Positions 5,845-7,569 of a DNA stretch of 7,569 bases are shown here, piece after piece (the stretch's first letter is position 1; each line of letters starts with the position of its first letter). The notes under the pieces are model-generated. The model did not search any database. It was not told the DNA's origin and worked only from the letters and a program-made list of their open reading frames with translations. The DNA lies in contig VGDA01000168.1 of NCBI GenBank assembly GCA_016869915.1, positions 1 to 7,569 on the forward strand, in the 5' to 3' direction. This stretch comes from Alphaproteobacteria bacterium. GTDB lineage: Bacteria > Pseudomonadota > Alphaproteobacteria > CACIAM-22H2. Made by a program: the position numbers and the translations under genes.

Positions 5845-7337
5845 CCGCCCGCGCAGCGCGCGGCGGCGGCCCGGTCGGCGTCGTCGACATCGGCTCGAAC
5901 TCGATCCGCCTCGTGGTGTTCGACGCCGCGAAGCGCGCGCCCCAGCCCGTCTTCAACGAGAAGATCCTGTGCGGCCTCGGGCGCGGGCTGCAGAGGACCG
6001 GCGAGCTCGATCCCTCCGGCGTCGAGCTTGCCCTGGAGAACCTCCAGCGCTTCGCCGGCCTCGCAATGGCGATGGGCGTCGAGGACCTCTCCTTCATCGC
6101 CACCGCCGCCGTGCGTGACGCGCACAACGGCCTGGAGTTCGTGCGCGCCGCCGAGCAGCGCATCGGGCGCGGCATCCAGATCCTGTCCGGCGCGGAGGAG
6201 GCGCGGCTGTCCGCGCTGGGTGTCGCGGCCGGAATCCCGGACGCCGACGGCCTCGCGGGCGACCTGGGCGGCGGCAGCCTCGAGCTCGTGCGCGTCACCG
6301 GCGCGCGCGTGGGCGCGCATGCGACGCTTCCGCTAGGCCCGCTTCGCCTGCGCGACGTCGGCGGACGGGACAAGGTCGCCGCCCTCGTCGACGAGCAGCT
6401 CGCGGCGCTCGAATGGCTCGACCAGGTCCGCGGTCGCCGCCTCTACGCCGTTGGCGGGGCCTGGCGAGCGCTCGCGCGGGTGCACATGGCGCATGCGGGA
6501 TACCCTCTGCACGTCATCCACCACTACACGCTGCGCCGCGCCGTGGCCGAGGAGTTCTGCGAGCTCGTCTCGCGACTGAGCCGGGTTTCGCTCGAGCGGG
6601 TGAGCGACGTTCCGCGCAAGCGCATCGAGACGCTTCCGCTCGCGGCGCTCGTGCTCGCGCGCGTCCTGCGGGCCGCGCGCCCGGACGAGCTCGTCTTCGC
6701 CGCGACGGGCCTGCGCGAGGGCTTCGTTTTCAACAAGCTACCGCCCGCCGAGCGCCGCCGCGACCCGCTGATCGAGGCCTGCGCCGACATCGCGCGCACC
6801 AGCGCGCGCTTCGCCGTCGACGGACAGTCGCTGATGGGCTGGATCGCGCCGATCTTCCGTCGCGCCGCCGCCGCCTCCGCGCGGCTTCGCCTCGCGGCCT
6901 GCGACCTGTCCGACCTCGCCTGGCGCGAGCACCCGGACTACCGCGCAGAGATAGCGTTCCTGCGCACGTTGCGCATCCCCTTCACGGGCATCGACCATCC
7001 CGGCCGAGCCTTCGTCGCGCTCGCGATCCACGCGCGCTACGAGGGGCGCGCGGACGCGCCTGTCACGCGGCCGGCGCTCCAGCTCCTCGGCGAAGAGGAG
7101 GTCGGCCAGGCGCAGGTGCTCGGGCTCGCGCTGCGGCTCGCCTATACGCTCTCGGCCGGCGCGCCGGCAGTCCTCGACCTCGTGCGCCTCGGCATGGACC
7201 GCGAGACGGTGGGGCTGTCCACCACCGCAGCGATGCGCCCGATGATCGGCGAGGCCGTCGAGCGGCGCCTCGACGCGCTGGCGCGGGCCATGGACCGCGT
7301 GCCGAGGATACGGATCAGGCGCGCCGGACGGCGCTGA
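5841..7337 (+). CDS. ppx: Exopolyphosphatase (Ppx/GppA family)
   Basis: This 498-residue protein belongs to the ASKHA-fold Ppx/GppA family, which removes terminal phosphates from polyphosphate and, in GppA-type members, the 5' phosphate of pppGpp. Seen motifs are the phosphate-1 loop VVDIGSNSIRLVVFD (14-28), FIATAAVRDAHNG (85-97), and SGAEEARL with the likely catalytic glutamate at 119-120. They continue with phosphate-2 DLGGGSLELV (141-150), the adenosine-type motif YAVGGAWRALA, and ATGLREGFVFNKL at the end of the second lobe. The remainder (from about 315) is a helical HD-like C-terminal domain, making this the long form of the family. It starts at the ATG in the ATGA overlap with ppk, so polymerase and hydrolase are co-transcribed as in E. 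coli. Its 3' end overlaps the convergent downstream gene by 23 bp. Sequence alone does not separate Ppx from GppA activity, but the partner gene favours Ppx. Confidence 0.95.
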   Translation: MTARAARGGGPVGVVDIGSNSIRLVVFDAAKRAPQPVFNEKILCGLGRGLQRTGELDPSGVELALENLQRFAGLAMAMGVEDLSFIATAAVRDAHNGLEFVRAAEQRIGRGIQILSGAEEARLSALGVAAGIPDADGLAGDLGGGSLELVRVTGARVGAHATLPLGPLRLRDVGGRDKVAALVDEQLAALEWLDQVRGRRLYAVGGAWRALARVHMAHAGYPLHVIHHYTLRRAVAEEFCELVSRLSRVSLERVSDVPRKRIETLPLAALVLARVLRAARPDELVFAATGLREGFVFNKLPPAERRRDPLIEACADIARTSARFAVDGQSLMGWIAPIFRRAAAASARLRLAACDLSDLAWREHPDYRAEIAFLRTLRIPFTGIDHPGRAFVALAIHARYEGRADAPVTRPALQLLGEEEVGQAQVLGLALRLAYTLSAGAPAVLDLVRLGMDRETVGLSTTAAMRPMIGEAVERRLDALARAMDRVPRIRIRRAGRR

Positions 7338-7569
7338 GCGGCGCCGAGAGGTCATCGACCACGCGCGCGAGCGGCGACGCGAAGGGGAGCGCGCCGGGCG
7401 CGAGAAGGGACTCGCGCCGCGCGCGCAGCGCCGCGTCCGCCGCGTTGCCGCGCACGAAGTCCTCCACGTCGAGCGCGAGGCCGAGGCGCGACACGAGGTG
7501 CGCCTGCGCCGCGCGCTGGTCGAGCGGTGCGTGGGCGCGGCCGGTCGCCGCGACCGCGGACAGTCCGCG
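7315..7569 (-). CDS. Unrecognised protein, C-terminal part (partial, runs off the right edge)
   Basis: A minus-strand frame is open from the right edge to a TGA at 7317-7315 and gives 84 residues, including APLDQRAAQAHLVSRLGL, LDVEDFVRGNAADAALRARR and the ending SAPLSAVRRA. Only about four of the 84 codons end in A or T, which is the pattern of the confirmed genes here and is good evidence of coding. I do not recognise the family: the segment is rich in Ala, Arg and Leu, looks helical, and has no visible catalytic motif or membrane span. The gene converges on ppx and overlaps its last 23 bases, so it is not part of the ppk-ppx operon. The N-terminal part outside the window is needed for a function. 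Confidence 0.65.
   Translation of the reverse strand, partial: RGLSAVAATGRAHAPLDQRAAQAHLVSRLGLALDVEDFVRGNAADAALRARRESLLAPGALPFASPLARVVDDLSAPLSAVRRA

Noticed and set aside
7329..7346. CGGCGC / GCGCCG hairpin around the ppx stop as a terminator
   Set aside because: The stem is only 6 bp, there is no T-run on either side, and such short GC repeats are common in this composition.
1..7569. tRNA, rRNA, CRISPR array, riboswitch, IS ends or prophage genes
   Set aside because: No repeat-spacer pattern, terminal inverted repeats with a transposase, or structured RNA pattern was seen; recognised protein genes fill nearly all of the window.

Overview
The window is ordinary chromosomal DNA from a very GC-rich bacterium (roughly 75% G+C by eye, with nearly every third codon position G or C). 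The style of the proteins points to Alphaproteobacteria, possibly a Rhodospirillales-like lineage: a CYTH-CHAD protein, a SixA phosphatase, and a PPK ending in the FSAHEFFMTNPSLSGRG signature followed directly by Ppx. The genus cannot be fixed from this window. There are no RNA genes, insertion sequences, CRISPR arrays or phage genes.

Layout from left to right: (1) the C-terminal end of an SDR oxidoreductase on +, with a non-canonical Ser/Arg active site; (2) a full-length RsmC-like rRNA methyltransferase on -, whose 3' end overlaps the SDR by 19 bp; (3) a 145-bp divergent gap with a plausible promoter, then a CYTH-CHAD protein on +; (4) a SixA-type histidine phosphatase on -, converging on the CYTH-CHAD gene with 11 bp between stops; (5) a 107-bp divergent gap with dyad symmetries and an extended -10-like site, then ppk and ppx on +, joined by an ATGA start/stop overlap; (6) the C-terminal end of an unrecognised gene on -, overlapping the ppx 3' end by 23 bp.

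The centre (1506-7337) is a polyphosphate locus. PPK makes polyphosphate from ATP, and Ppx removes terminal phosphates. The CHAD domain belongs to a family known to bind polyphosphate, and CYTH domains hydrolyse or bind triphosphate-type substrates. SixA is a small phosphohistidine or phospho-ester phosphatase that often sits near these genes. The cluster is not a new system, but three details deserve attention: the CYTH signature lysine is replaced by alanine, a perfect 20-bp palindrome lies inside the 3' end of ppk about 100 bp before ppx, and dyads fill the sixA/ppk divergent gap.

Gene packing is very tight. Every convergent pair overlaps or nearly touches, no stretch of 300 bases lacks a gene, and three genes use non-ATG starts (TTG for rsmC and sixA, GTG for ppk), each supported by a Shine-Dalgarno sequence.
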